DNA of 64,000 nucleotides from Brevibacterium senegalense. Lineage in GTDB: Bacteria; Actinomycetota; Actinomycetes; Actinomycetales; Brevibacteriaceae. Position numbers and translations under genes: made by a program. The stretch lies in contig NZ_HE978602.1 in assembly GCF_000285835.1 (NCBI RefSeq), forward strand, positions 324,399 to 388,398, written 5' to 3'. Positions 17,776-26,551 of this stretch are shown here, piece after piece (the first letter of the stretch is position 1; each line of letters opens with the position of its first letter). A model generated the notes under the pieces. It was given only the letters and a program-made list of their open reading frames with translations. It had not been told where the DNA came from and ran no database searches.

Positions 17776-19584
17776 TCACCTCCTGCGGGCCAGTGTCAGC
17801 GCTCCGGTGCCGACCGCGACGAGGATGAGGGCCAGACCCGCGGCCGCCGTGGCATCGACTCCCGTCCGCGGCAGGGTGTCAGGCTCTGGACCGTCCGGCG
17901 CCGGCATCGGGCTGTCCGGGGGAGAGGGCTCCTGCGGTGCGGGCGGCTCCCCGCCTCCCTGGGGAGGCGGTCCGGGCTGCTCGTCCTCCTGGGGCGGACC
18001 GGTCTCCTCCGGCGGAGCCGAGTCCTCGGGCGGTGCCGTCTCCTCCGGAGGCGAGGTCTCCTCGGGCGGTGCCGTCTCGGGTGCCTCGGTCTCGGGACCT
18101 TCCGTCTCCGGGGCCTCGGTCTCCGGACGTTCAGTCTCCGGGGCCTCCGGCGGCTTGGAGGCTTCGGGCGTGCGCGGCGTCTCCGGTGTCCGTGTGGGAG
18201 CGGGCGGAGGCGTGGTCGCGGGCGGAGGGGTGACCTCGGGCGTTGTCGACGGCTCGGGTGAACGCGTGGGCGGAGCCGTGGTGGGTGGCGGCGAGTACGT
18301 CGCCGTGGCCGTGGGCACCGGTACCGGGCTCGGAGGCGGCGAGGGCGGCAGCGTGGGACGCGGCGGCCGCTCCTTCTGCTTCCATGTGTCCTCCGCCGTG
18401 AGAGTCACCGGCTCACCGGGGGTGACGACCGCCTGCACGCGATCGGATCCCAGGCCGGAGGGCCGGTGGTAGGTGACCTCGGTGGAGGGCAGCCCGTCGA
18501 CCTCCACCTCGACCGTGATCGGTGCGTCACCCCGCGCGAGCAGGGCCACGGACGTGGGGTCGTCACCGGTCGTGACGCGGTCCTGGGCGGGCTCCGCACC
18601 CGTGACGGTGACGTCGACATCGTGCCCGGGCACCTCGTGGCCGGACGCGCTCGTGAGGGACACGAGCGCGTCCATGACGAGGCCGGTGCTCGCGGCCGGG
18701 TCCTCCCCGGCCGGTGCGTCGAGCGCATGGATCGTCCGATCCCGCAGCGTGACGTCCAGGGTGTAGGGGCCCGCGTAGCGCTTCGCGTCACGATTGATGG
18801 TGGTGTACGTCTGCGCGGCCTCCGCGAAGTCGGAGCCCAGGTCCTTCGGGTGCCCCGGCGGGATCGCGTGGCGGTGGGGGATCGCCTCGTCCAGCCGGAC
18901 CAGCGCGGACAGCGCGGCATGCGTGGCCGCCGACGACGACTCGCGGTGGGTGCCGAGTGCCCAGGCCGTCCGCGCGGCGGTGATGCTCTTCCCCGCCCCG
19001 GCGTTCCGGAAGAAGCGCGGGTGCGGTGTCTTGAGACCGGCATCGGTGCAGTAGGAGTACCGGTCGGAGAACGTGCGGTACGCGCCGTACCAGGTGCGGC
19101 CCTCCTTCGCCGTGTACCACTGGCCCGGGCCCAGGACGCTGTCGACCGACTGCCCCAGGAACCACGCCCCCTCCTGCGAGGCCCCCAGCTCCGCCGCCGA
19201 GGCCGTGGAGCCTCCCAGCTGTGCGTCGCCGTCGCCCGGGGGAGGGTCGGAGGAGCCGCTGTCGGAACCCGGTGCCTCGATGCTCACGGTGTCGGACTGC
19301 GCGGCTCCGAAGAAAGTGTCAGGTGCGCTGGCCGCGGACGCGGCTGACAGGACCGGTGAACAGATCAGGGCGGCGGTGAGGAGCATGGCGCCGGTGGTCC
19401 GGACGGCGGTTCGCCCGGCCGCACGTCGTGCCGGGGGAGTGCGAGTGGGTGGAGTGCGCGACGGGACAGGGTGGTACGAACCACGGCGGGACGGGCCGGC
19501 GTGGGATGAGCCGGTGTGGGACAGGCTGGTGCGGGACGGGCCCGTGGGGGATGGAGTGGTGCGGGCATCAGTGGGTGGTGTCAT
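17776..19584 (-). CDS. LPXTG wall-anchored surface protein, proline-rich
   Basis: Predicted sortase-anchored protein of unknown function, 602 aa from ATG 19584. A long charged N-region precedes a hydrophobic signal segment (MLLTAALICSPVLSAASA). The globular part (about 130-400) begins with QWYTAKEGRTWYGAY and a lone Cys in YSYCTDAGL, followed by an Ig-like or beta-rich region. A Pro/Glu/Thr stalk (about 410-570, many PPEET and PETE units) leads to LPRTG, a hydrophobic helix and a final RRR. The start is uncertain: no ribosome site is visible and the n-region is long. It shares the LPRTG signal with the nuclease at 1762. Confidence 0.75.
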   Translation of the reverse strand: MTPPTDARTTPSPTGPSRTSLSHTGSSHAGPSRRGSYHPVPSRTPPTRTPPARRAAGRTAVRTTGAMLLTAALICSPVLSAASAASAPDTFFGAAQSDTVSIEAPGSDSGSSDPPPGDGDAQLGGSTASAAELGASQEGAWFLGQSVDSVLGPGQWYTAKEGRTWYGAYRTFSDRYSYCTDAGLKTPHPRFFRNAGAGKSITAARTAWALGTHRESSSAATHAALSALVRLDEAIPHRHAIPPGHPKDLGSDFAEAAQTYTTINRDAKRYAGPYTLDVTLRDRTIHALDAPAGEDPAASTGLVMDALVSLTSASGHEVPGHDVDVTVTGAEPAQDRVTTGDDPTSVALLARGDAPITVEVEVDGLPSTEVTYHRPSGLGSDRVQAVVTPGEPVTLTAEDTWKQKERPPRPTLPPSPPPSPVPVPTATATYSPPPTTAPPTRSPEPSTTPEVTPPPATTPPPAPTRTPETPRTPEASKPPEAPETERPETEAPETEGPETEAPETAPPEETSPPEETAPPEDSAPPEETGPPQEDEQPGPPPQGGGEPPAPQEPSPPDSPMPAPDGPEPDTLPRTGVDATAAAGLALILVAVGTGALTLARRR

Positions 19585-19754
19585 GCCGTCATCTGAGTCG
19601 TCCGCGACACCGGGCGCACGGGCATCGGCGCAGCTGTGGATGAGCGGCGTCGGATCCACAGCCCGCGGTGCGCAGGACGACACCGCCTGTGCCCAGGCGG
19701 GTGTGCGCAGTGCTGAACGGCACTCCCGATTCCCGGGCGGCGCCCGGCCCGGAG

Positions 19755-19760
19755 TAGAGT
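19755..19760 (+). promoter_or_regulatory. -10 box of mqo
   Basis: TAGAGT lies about 84 nt before the mqo start. It is identical to the -10 box before tRNA-Ser(GGA). No good -35 is present. Confidence 0.4.
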
Positions 19761-19843
19761 CGGGGTGTTGCGACACGAGCGGATGCGGGATGTCCGCGAC
19801 CTGTTCACAGACCTGATCTGCACGGGAAGAGGCGAGGCTTCAT

Positions 19844-21319
19844 ATGACCACACCCACGGAGAACGCGGACGTCGTCCTGATCGGCGGCGGCATCATGAGT
19901 GCGACTCTGGGCGCGCTGCTGAACGATCTGCAGCCCGACTGGGACGTGCGCGTGTACGAGAAGCTCGACTACGTCGCCCGTGAGAGCTCGCACCCCTGGA
20001 ACAACGCGGGCACCGGCCACGCGGCGCTGTGCGAGCTCAACTACTCGCCCCAGGACGCGAACGGCGACATCGACATCACGAAGGCCGTCACGATCAACGA
20101 GCAGTTCCACCAGTCCCGCCAGTTCTGGTCGTTCCTCGTGAAGGAGGGGATCATCGCCGATCCCACGACCTTCATCAACCCGGTGCCGCACATGTCGTAC
20201 GCGCGAGGCGACCAGGGCCGCGACTACATCCGCAAGCGCTACGAGACGATGGTGCAGAACCCGCTGTTCGCGGACATGGAGTACTCGGACTCCCAGGCGC
20301 AGCACGCGGAATGGCTGCCTCTCATGTTCGAGAACCGCGGTCCCGGGCAGGTCAACGGCGTCTCGCGCGTGGAGCGCGGCACGGACGTGGACTTCGGCTC
20401 GCTCACGCGTCAGCTGCTGAGCCACGTGGAGGACCGCGGCGTCCAGATCCGCACCGCCCACACCGTGACGGACCTGGAGCGGTCCGCCGACGGCTGGAAG
20501 GTCAAGGTCCACGACGACCGTGCGGGTCAGTCGTTCGAGGTGAACGCGAAGTTCGTCTTCATCGGCGCCGGCGGCGGTGCGCTGCACCTCCTGCAGAAGT
20601 CCGGCATCGCCGAGGGTCGCGGCTACGGCGGCTTCCCCGTCTCCGGCCTGTTCCTGCGCACCTCCGACCCGGAGCTGGTCGACCGCCACTACGCGAAGGT
20701 CTACGGCCAGGCCGCGACGGGCGCCCCGCCCATGTCCGTCCCCCACCTGGACACGCGCGTCATCGACGGCAAGCGCTACCTGCTGTTCGGCCCGTACGCG
20801 GGCTTCTCGCCCAAGTTCCTCAAGAAGGGCAGCTTCACGGACCTGCCGTTCTCCGTGCGCGGGAACAACCTCCCGGTCATGCTGAACGTGGCGAAGGACA
20901 ACATCGACCTCGTCACGTACCTCATGAGCCAGCTGGCGGAGACGAAGAAGGGCCGCTTCAAGTCGCTCGAGGAGTTCACCCCCGAGGTGGACCCGGAGAA
21001 GTGGGACCTCATCACCGCCGGCCAGCGTGTGCAGATCATGAAGCGCGACCCGCAGAAGGGCGGCATCCTGGGCTTCGGCACCGAGGTCGTGTCCGCCGCG
21101 GACGGATCGATCGCCGCACTGCTGGGGGCCAGCCCCGGCGCGTCGACGGTCACCTCGATCATGCTGGGCCTGCTGGAGCGCTGCTTCCCGCAGCAGTACG
21201 CCGGCTGGGAGCCGCGCCTCAAGGACATGGTCCCCTCGCTGGGCCGCAAGCTCCACGAGGACCCGGCACTCCTGTCGGAGCTGTCCGACTACACGTCCGG
21301 CACGCTCCAGATCGGCTGA
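19844..21319 (+). CDS. mqo: Malate:quinone oxidoreductase
   Basis: Membrane-associated FAD enzyme oxidising malate to oxaloacetate and reducing the quinone pool, 491 aa, normal length. The N-terminal FAD-binding motif is VVLIGGGIMSATLGALL, and family blocks include SSHPWNNAGTGHAALCELNYSP, FGPYAGFSPKFLKKGS and GTEVVSAADGSIAALLGASPGAS. AGAGGCGAGG precedes the ATG. A very strong hairpin follows, so it is transcribed alone. No malate dehydrogenase gene is visible nearby. Confidence 0.96.
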   Translation: MTTPTENADVVLIGGGIMSATLGALLNDLQPDWDVRVYEKLDYVARESSHPWNNAGTGHAALCELNYSPQDANGDIDITKAVTINEQFHQSRQFWSFLVKEGIIADPTTFINPVPHMSYARGDQGRDYIRKRYETMVQNPLFADMEYSDSQAQHAEWLPLMFENRGPGQVNGVSRVERGTDVDFGSLTRQLLSHVEDRGVQIRTAHTVTDLERSADGWKVKVHDDRAGQSFEVNAKFVFIGAGGGALHLLQKSGIAEGRGYGGFPVSGLFLRTSDPELVDRHYAKVYGQAATGAPPMSVPHLDTRVIDGKRYLLFGPYAGFSPKFLKKGSFTDLPFSVRGNNLPVMLNVAKDNIDLVTYLMSQLAETKKGRFKSLEEFTPEVDPEKWDLITAGQRVQIMKRDPQKGGILGFGTEVVSAADGSIAALLGASPGASTVTSIMLGLLERCFPQQYAGWEPRLKDMVPSLGRKLHEDPALLSELSDYTSGTLQIG

Positions 21320-21357
21320 TCCCGCCACCCGCGCAGGTCGCGGACCGGGCCGACTGC

Positions 21358-21393
21358 GCGCCGGGGACGCTCGCACACGAGCGTCCCCGGCGC
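21358..21393 (+). terminator. mqo terminator
   Basis: A perfect 16-bp stem (21358-21373 with 21378-21393) with a 4-nt loop lies 38 nt after the mqo stop. It is GC-rich without a T-run. Confidence 0.75.
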
Positions 21394-21460
21394 ATGTGCG
21401 TTCGGGGATCCGTTGCGAAACTGCCACCGGCCGCGCAGGGCATCGGGATGCGCGCGACCG

Positions 21461-21466
21461 TAGACT
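21461..21466 (+). promoter_or_regulatory. -10 box of the PrsW-type/MarP-type operon
   Basis: TAGACT, 60 nt before the ATG at 21527. It is the same hexamer seen before the lipoprotein and AhpD-like genes. Confidence 0.45.
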
Positions 21467-21526
21467 CGGGGACGACCAGAGTCCGGCCCGCGGGCCGTTC
21501 AGCGCTACTTCCCGAAGGACCACACC

Positions 21527-23140
21527 ATGACGTACGGGTGGAGTGACCCGCGCAGGGGCCAGGACCCCCACCAGTCCCAGCAGCCTCCGCAGGGTCGGCC
21601 GGGACCGGACCAGCCTCAGCAGGTCCAGCCCGGACCGGGTCTGTACGGTTCGCAGGGTCATCCGGGACAGCCACCGCACGGCCGGCCTCCCCAGGTCCAG
21701 CCGGGGCGACCGGGCCAGCCCGGACCCGGCCCGTATCGCCAGCCCGGTCAGCAGCCCGCGCAGCCCCAGCCGCAGCCGGGCCAGCAGCCCCACCCGGGCC
21801 AGCACCAGCCGCACCCCGGGCAGTTCCAGAACCCGGGCCAGGTACGACCGCGCCCCGGCCAGCCACACCCCGGCCAGCCCCAGCCGCACCCCCACCAGCC
21901 CCAGTGGCAGGGTCAGCCGGGAGCACCCGGCATGGGGGCCTCGGCGGTGGCGATCCAGCAGAGTCCGGCCGGTGCGGTCGACGGCTCGTGGACGACGCAG
22001 TTCTCGCTGGGGGCGAACCAGGTCGACCCGCTGCGCACGCGCAACATCATCCTCCTGGTCGTGGGCATCCTGCTGACGGTGGGGCTGGGCGGCCTGTTCC
22101 TCCTCATCATCCTGTTCCAGTCGATCGCCTTCTCCGGGGTGGGGTTCATCATCCTGCTGATGTCGAGCGTCCCGCTGCTGGCGATCTTCGGCACGATCCT
22201 CCTGCTGGACCGGTGGAAGCCGCAGCCCATCGTCCTCCTGCTGTCGTGCGTGCTGTGGGGCGCGGTCGCCTCCGTCATCCTCACGCTCGTGGGGCAGCTC
22301 ATCTTCGGAGCCGCCACCTACGCGCTCACGGGCATCGACACGTCGACACCGTTCATCAGCGCGGTCATCCTGGCGCCCCTGTTCGAGGAGACGACCAAGA
22401 CCGTCTTCCTCGTCGCGATCGTGCTGGCGGCCCGCCGCTTCTTCGAGGGCCCGCTGGACGGTTTCATGTACGGCTCGCTCATCGGCGCCGGATTCGCGTT
22501 CACGGAGAACCTCCTCTACCTCAACGGCGCGTACGGCGAGGCGCAGGCGCAGGGCCTCATCACGCTCTTCTTCATGCGCTGCGTCATGAGCCCGCTGCTG
22601 CACTCGAGCTTCAGCGCGCTGGCCGGTCTGAGCATCGGCTTCGCCGCCCGCCGCGGCCAGTGGTGGATGGTCGCCCTCATGTGGATCCCCGGCCTCATCG
22701 CGGGCATGATCCTGCACGGCGTGTGGAACGCGGCGGCCAGCCTGCCGCTGTCGGCGATGGGCAGTCTGCTGCTCATGCTGGGCCTGTCGATCGCGGTCGC
22801 GCTCTGCTGGTGGGGCACCGGCTTCTTCCTCTGGTACCGCGAGACCAGGACGGCGCGCGACGCGCTCCTGCGTTACGCGAGCGCCGGCTGGCTCTCCGAG
22901 GCCGAGGCCCAGATGCTGGGCACCTGGAAGGGCCGCCGCGCGGGTCGCCGCTGGGCCACCGGACCCGCCCGCCGGCACATGAAGGCGATGATCCGCGTCG
23001 CCGCCAGCCTGCCGACCACCCGCGACCGCGTCGAGGCCGGGGTGGGCGGGCAGACGGAGAAGGACTACGAGGTCTTCCTCCTCAACCGCCTCTCCGCCGA
23101 GCGCAAGATGATGATGAGAGCGATGGGTCTGGCCGCGTAG
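21527..23140 (+). CDS. PrsW-family intramembrane metalloprotease with Pro/Gln-rich N-terminus
   Basis: Polytopic membrane protease, 537 aa. Residues 1-140 are a low-complexity Pro/Gln/Gly/His tail, likely cytosolic. About eight hydrophobic segments follow. The three PrsW motifs are present: EE at 287-288 in FEETTKT, His359 in LHSSFSALAG, and His397 in LHGVWNAA, with FTENLLYL between. GAAGGA precedes the ATG. Its stop codon overlaps the GTG of the MarP-like protease by one base, so the two are translationally coupled. Relatives cleave anti-sigma factors; the target here is unknown. Confidence 0.88.
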   Translation: MTYGWSDPRRGQDPHQSQQPPQGRPGPDQPQQVQPGPGLYGSQGHPGQPPHGRPPQVQPGRPGQPGPGPYRQPGQQPAQPQPQPGQQPHPGQHQPHPGQFQNPGQVRPRPGQPHPGQPQPHPHQPQWQGQPGAPGMGASAVAIQQSPAGAVDGSWTTQFSLGANQVDPLRTRNIILLVVGILLTVGLGGLFLLIILFQSIAFSGVGFIILLMSSVPLLAIFGTILLLDRWKPQPIVLLLSCVLWGAVASVILTLVGQLIFGAATYALTGIDTSTPFISAVILAPLFEETTKTVFLVAIVLAARRFFEGPLDGFMYGSLIGAGFAFTENLLYLNGAYGEAQAQGLITLFFMRCVMSPLLHSSFSALAGLSIGFAARRGQWWMVALMWIPGLIAGMILHGVWNAAASLPLSAMGSLLLMLGLSIAVALCWWGTGFFLWYRETRTARDALLRYASAGWLSEAEAQMLGTWKGRRAGRRWATGPARRHMKAMIRVAASLPTTRDRVEAGVGGQTEKDYEVFLLNRLSAERKMMMRAMGLAA

Positions 23141-24330
23141 TGACCGCCCTGGACATCGCCCTCACCGTCTTCCTGGTCCTGGCCGCCGCAGCCGGCTGGT
23201 CGCAGGGCCTGGTCGCCGGCGTGAGCACGGTCATCGGGTTCGTGGCGGGTGCGGTCGCCGGCCGGCTGCTGGGGCCCGTGCTGGCCGGGTTCCTGCTGGA
23301 GCGCGACATCGTCGCCGAGGCCGGAGCCGCCAACGCCGCCAGCCTCCTCCCGCTGGTGCTGGGGGTGGGTCTGGCCGTGGGCGGCGGCTGGGTGGGCACG
23401 ACCCTGCGGTCCGGCCTGGGGGAGGGGTTGGGCCGCCGGGCGGACGCCCTGGGCGGCGCCCTCACCGGTGCGCTCGCTTTCGTCCTCGTCGTGTGGCTGG
23501 TGGCCGGCTGGGTGCGGACCACGCCGCTCGTGGGTCCCAACGCCGCGGTCGCGGAGTCCCGCATCGTTGCGGCCCTGGACCGGGTCGCCCCCGTCTCGTC
23601 CGCCGAGGCCGTGGGCGCCATCGCGCAGGCGCTGGCCGCCAGCGGATTCCCGCAGGTGTTCAGCGGTGAGGAGCACATCCGGTCCGTGGGCGAACCGGAC
23701 CCCGCGATGGTCGAGGTGGGTCGCGAGGTCGAGGACAGCACGGTGAAGGTGACGACGACCGCGACCCGCTGCTCCGCGCTGCAGTCCGGGTCCGGCTGGG
23801 TCTTCGAGGACGACCTCGTCATGACGAACGCGCACGTGGTGGCGGGATCGACGAACCGGATCGTCCAGGTGGGCGGTGCGGGGCGGCCGTACTCCGCGGA
23901 GTTGGTGCTGCTGGACCCCGCTCGGGACATCGCCGTGCTGCGCGTGCACGACCTGGACGCGGAGCCCCTGGACCTGGGCGAGCGACTGGGCACGGACGAC
24001 GACGCCGTGGTCGTGGGCTACCCGGAGAACGGGCCCTACACGATCTCTCCGGCCCGCGTGCGCGAGGCCGTGACCGCGCGGGGACTGGACATCTACGACG
24101 AGTCCGAGGTGGTCCGCGAGGTCTACGCACTCCGCGCAGTCGTGCGCTCCGGCAACTCCGGCGGACCGGTCCTCGACGCGCAGGGCCGCGCCGTGGGACT
24201 CGTCTTCGCCCGGTCCGGGGAGGACGACGAGACCGGCTACGCGCTCACGCTCGCGGAGCTGGACGAGGCGCTGCAGGTGGGTGTCTCTGCGGCGCCGGTG
24301 GCCTCGGGAGGCTGCTCGACGACGGGGTGA
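23140..24330 (+). CDS. MarP-like membrane serine protease (CvpA + trypsin)
   Basis: Four hydrophobic segments (about 1-130, CvpA-like) anchor an extracytoplasmic trypsin-like protease domain (about 195-385), 396 aa. The catalytic triad is readable: His232 in TNAHVV, Asp263 in RDIAVL, Ser340 in SGNSGGPV. Mycobacterial MarP, of the same build, protects against acid and oxidative stress by cutting a peptidoglycan hydrolase; the same role is only inferred here. GTG 23140 is the start, overlapping the upstream stop (GTAGTG). It converges with the EEP-fold gene. Confidence 0.9.
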   Translation: MTALDIALTVFLVLAAAAGWSQGLVAGVSTVIGFVAGAVAGRLLGPVLAGFLLERDIVAEAGAANAASLLPLVLGVGLAVGGGWVGTTLRSGLGEGLGRRADALGGALTGALAFVLVVWLVAGWVRTTPLVGPNAAVAESRIVAALDRVAPVSSAEAVGAIAQALAASGFPQVFSGEEHIRSVGEPDPAMVEVGREVEDSTVKVTTTATRCSALQSGSGWVFEDDLVMTNAHVVAGSTNRIVQVGGAGRPYSAELVLLDPARDIAVLRVHDLDAEPLDLGERLGTDDDAVVVGYPENGPYTISPARVREAVTARGLDIYDESEVVREVYALRAVVRSGNSGGPVLDAQGRAVGLVFARSGEDDETGYALTLAELDEALQVGVSAAPVASGGCSTTG

Positions 24331-24364
24331 CGGGCGCACTCGGGCGGGTGCGGCCTCGGCGGGG

Positions 24365-25285
24365 TCAGAAGTCGTAGGAGACGAGGACCGCGCGGTGGTC
24401 GCTGGTGCCGCGGTCCATGACCTCGTCCGCGACGGGTTCCAGTCCCCGGCTGAGGGAGTGGTCGAGGCGGGTGACCGGCAGGCGGGAGGGCCACGTGAAG
24501 CCGAATCCGCCGCCCACGGCCTCGCGGGAATCGGTGAGCTCGTCCGTCATCTGCTCAAAGTAGCGGTCCGAGGAGGCGGAGTTGAAGTCGCCGGCGACGA
24601 TGACGCGTTCCGCGGGATCGTCCGCGACCCGCTCGGAGAGGGTCCGCAGGGCGGCGTTGCGCATCGACTCCTGGCCGGGACGCACGGACGGGACGTGGAC
24701 CGCGTAGAAGCGGACGTCGCCGTGATCGGTGCTGATGGTCGTCGCGAAGGCGCGGACCCACTGGAGGCCCAGATCGACCTCCTCGGGAGCGCTCATGGGC
24801 CACTTGGACCACAGGCCCACGGAACCCTGGACCTCCGCGTACTCGTAGTGCGAGTCCATCTGGTCCTGGATGATCTGACCCGACAGCGACTCGACCTCCT
24901 GGAACGTCGCGATGTCCGGGTCCTGCTCGATGACGTTGAGCGCGGTCGCGGACGGCTGGGGGAGCTTCGCGCCCACGTTCTGGGTGGCGACCGTCAGGTC
25001 GGTCTCGCCGGAGTCGCCCGCGGGGCGTAGGTACGGCCAGAACATCGAGGCCCAGACGACGGCCGGCACCAGGACGCCTGCGATCGACAGCAGCGACAGG
25101 CGGAACAGCGCGATGAGCAGGACGAACGCGATGAGCACCCAGCTCCAGGGGAGCAGGGTGTCGACGATGAGAGCGAGGCCCCGTGTGGTCGGCACGAGGT
25201 CGTGCATGGCGATGAGTGCAGCCAGTACGATCCCGCACGCCAGGACGAGGACCCCCTTGGTCGAGGAGCGTCGCGGCGAAGTCAC
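24365..25285 (-). CDS. Membrane-anchored endonuclease/exonuclease/phosphatase-family protein
   Basis: 306 aa. Three hydrophobic segments fill residues 10-90, followed by an EEP catalytic domain facing outside. Motifs are TQNVGAK, ATFQEVES, IVAGDFNSASS, TRLDHSL and SDHRAVLV. Substrate could be nucleic acid, a phospholipid or another phosphodiester; the sequence does not decide. The GTG at 25285 lies exactly 6 nt after TAGAAT and has no ribosome site, so the transcript is probably leaderless. Confidence 0.85.
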   Translation of the reverse strand: MTSPRRSSTKGVLVLACGIVLAALIAMHDLVPTTRGLALIVDTLLPWSWVLIAFVLLIALFRLSLLSIAGVLVPAVVWASMFWPYLRPAGDSGETDLTVATQNVGAKLPQPSATALNVIEQDPDIATFQEVESLSGQIIQDQMDSHYEYAEVQGSVGLWSKWPMSAPEEVDLGLQWVRAFATTISTDHGDVRFYAVHVPSVRPGQESMRNAALRTLSERVADDPAERVIVAGDFNSASSDRYFEQMTDELTDSREAVGGGFGFTWPSRLPVTRLDHSLSRGLEPVADEVMDRGTSDHRAVLVSYDF

Positions 25286-25291
25286 CCGAGG

Positions 25292-25297
25292 ATTCTA
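25292..25297 (-). promoter_or_regulatory. -10 box for a leaderless EEP-protein transcript
   Basis: TAGAAT on the minus strand, 6 nt before GTG 25285. Confidence 0.65.
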
Positions 25298-25363
25298 GGC
25301 CCCGTTCCTGGTGCGATCCTGCATGAACGGTGCCTGCATGCGCAGAGCGGGCGGCGGGGGTGC

Positions 25364-26230
25364 TCAGCGGCTGGCGCGAGCCTGCCAGATAGCCACGTCC
25401 GGGTGCTCGTCGAAGCGGTAGCCGGCGCCGCGGATCGTGCGGACGATCGAGGCGTACGAGCCCAGGCGGCGGCGCAGGCGGCGGACGTGGACGTCGACGG
25501 TGCGCGCATCGGGGCGCTCGCCGGACTCCGTCCACAGTGCGTCGATGAGGTCCTCCCGGGACAGGGTGCGTCCGGTGTTGCCCACGAGGGTGGCGAGCAG
25601 GTCGAACTCCTTGTTCGTCACGTTGACGGGCTCGCCGTCCGCGTGGATCTCGCGGCGGGGCAGGTCGATGCGCACGGGTGCGTGCTCGTTGACGTGGGCC
25701 TGGGAGCGCGCCGGTGCGGCGGCGGGCGGGGTGATGCCCGCGAAGCCGCGGCGGGCGACGGGGCCGGGGGTCTGGACCTGGTCCGAGGCGAGGTCCTCGC
25801 GGCGGGCCGGGGGCGAGAGGCGGGAGGGGATGCGCTGACGGACCGGGCCGTGCATGCCGGCGGGGCGGCCGGTGGCGGCCTGCGACCCGTTGGCCACGGC
25901 GCGCACGGCGTCGATGTCGCTGCCGATGCCGTCCGGTGCCAGCGCGATGATCGCCTGGGTCTCCGCCGAGGTGGCGAGGTGATTCACCTGATGCTGCAGC
26001 GCCTGCGCGATCTCCGTGAGGTTGGTGCCCTCGGCCGCGGCCTTCGCCTCGTCCAGCCCGATGTAGAGGATGATGCCGCGCGCGGCGCGGGGGCCGGCGG
26101 AGACTCCGGAGGGGCCGTAGGTCCGGGGGGCCGTCTGCGGGTCGATGGGTGTCAAGCGGGCTCCGGTTCGGCGCGCTGCGCGGGCGCTGCGGGGGTGGAC
26201 GTCAGCGGGCTGGGGTGCTGCGGCTGCCAT
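25364..26230 (-). CDS. Winged-helix (OmpR/PhoB-type) regulator without a receiver domain
   Basis: 288 aa. The C-terminal 100 residues are a typical Trans_reg_C domain (VRIDLPRREI, VTNKEFDLLATLVGNTG, LSREDLIDALW, DARTVDVHVRRLRRRLG, IRTIRGAGYRF). The N-terminal region (about 48-115; ARGIILYIGLDEAKAAAEG) is not a receiver and lacks phosphorylation residues; I do not recognise it beyond an actinobacterial conserved look. A Pro/Ala-rich linker joins them. AGGAGA lies before ATG 26230. The upstream 400 nt carry three phased direct repeats, a promoter and a small ORF, suggesting autoregulation. Confidence 0.85.
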   Translation of the reverse strand: MAAAAPQPADVHPRSARAARRTGARLTPIDPQTAPRTYGPSGVSAGPRAARGIILYIGLDEAKAAAEGTNLTEIAQALQHQVNHLATSAETQAIIALAPDGIGSDIDAVRAVANGSQAATGRPAGMHGPVRQRIPSRLSPPARREDLASDQVQTPGPVARRGFAGITPPAAAPARSQAHVNEHAPVRIDLPRREIHADGEPVNVTNKEFDLLATLVGNTGRTLSREDLIDALWTESGERPDARTVDVHVRRLRRRLGSYASIVRTIRGAGYRFDEHPDVAIWQARASR

Positions 26231-26296
26231 GGTTCTCCTGGGGGTGTCCGGCGGGTGCTGCGGTGCGAGGCTCGTTCGCGACCCGGGCAGCGGTGC

Positions 26297-26374
26297 TCAG
26301 CGGCGGTCGCGAACGCAGGGCATGCCGGGACAGCGTGCCCGCGCGGCGGCGGTGAGCGAGGAGGAGGACTGCAT
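26297..26374 (-). CDS. Possible leaderless 25-codon small ORF upstream of the winged-helix regulator
   Basis: The ATG at 26374 lies 7 nt after the -10 box AACAAT, so a leaderless transcript would translate it first. The peptide is 25 residues with two Cys near its C-terminus (CPGMPC) and ends 66 nt before the regulator's start. Coding potential is unproven; it may be a leader peptide or chance. Confidence 0.35.
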   Translation of the reverse strand: MQSSSSLTAAARARCPGMPCVRDRR

Positions 26375-26381
26375 AGATGTC

Positions 26382-26410
26382 ATTGTTCGCGACGGCGCGG
26401 GGGACGGCAA
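26382..26410 (-). promoter_or_regulatory. Promoter of the winged-helix regulator
   Basis: On the minus strand, TTGCCG (26410-26405), a 17-nt spacer and AACAAT (26387-26382). The three GTGACGA-type repeats lie directly upstream of the -35 box. Confidence 0.6.
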
Positions 26411-26414
26411 GTGG

Positions 26415-26446
26415 TTTGTGACGAAGTGTGACGAACTGTGACGTTT
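26415..26446. repeat. Three 10-bp-phased direct repeats, candidate activator sites
   Basis: GTGACGA at 26418, GTGACGA at 26428 and GTGACGT at 26438 are spaced exactly 10 bp apart, on one helix face. They start 8 bp upstream of the -35 box of the adjacent winged-helix gene. Tandem direct repeats with about one helical turn spacing are how OmpR/PhoB-type domains bind. Confidence 0.6.
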
Positions 26447-26518
26447 CGTGCGGGCGCGGATCCGTCGGGGTTGTGGTCCGGGCAGCCTCGGATCCCTGAG
26501 CTGACGGGCATCGCGGCG

Positions 26519-26545
26519 GTGTGCGATGCGGGCGCGATCGCACAC
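26519..26545. repeat. Perfect inverted repeat in the upp/regulator gap
   Basis: GTGTGCGAT (26519-26527) and ATCGCACAC (26537-26545) are separated by 9 nt. It sits just beyond the upp terminator. It could be a second hairpin or an operator. With the neighbouring repeats, promoter and small ORF, it accounts for most of the 403-nt gap without a main gene. Confidence 0.45.
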
Positions 26546-26551
26546 GGAAGA

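Noticed and set aside
19805-22978. A 1057-codon minus-strand frame across mqo and the PrsW-type gene
   Set aside because: It runs antisense to two well-supported genes and across the strong mqo terminator, and its translation has no recognisable domain.
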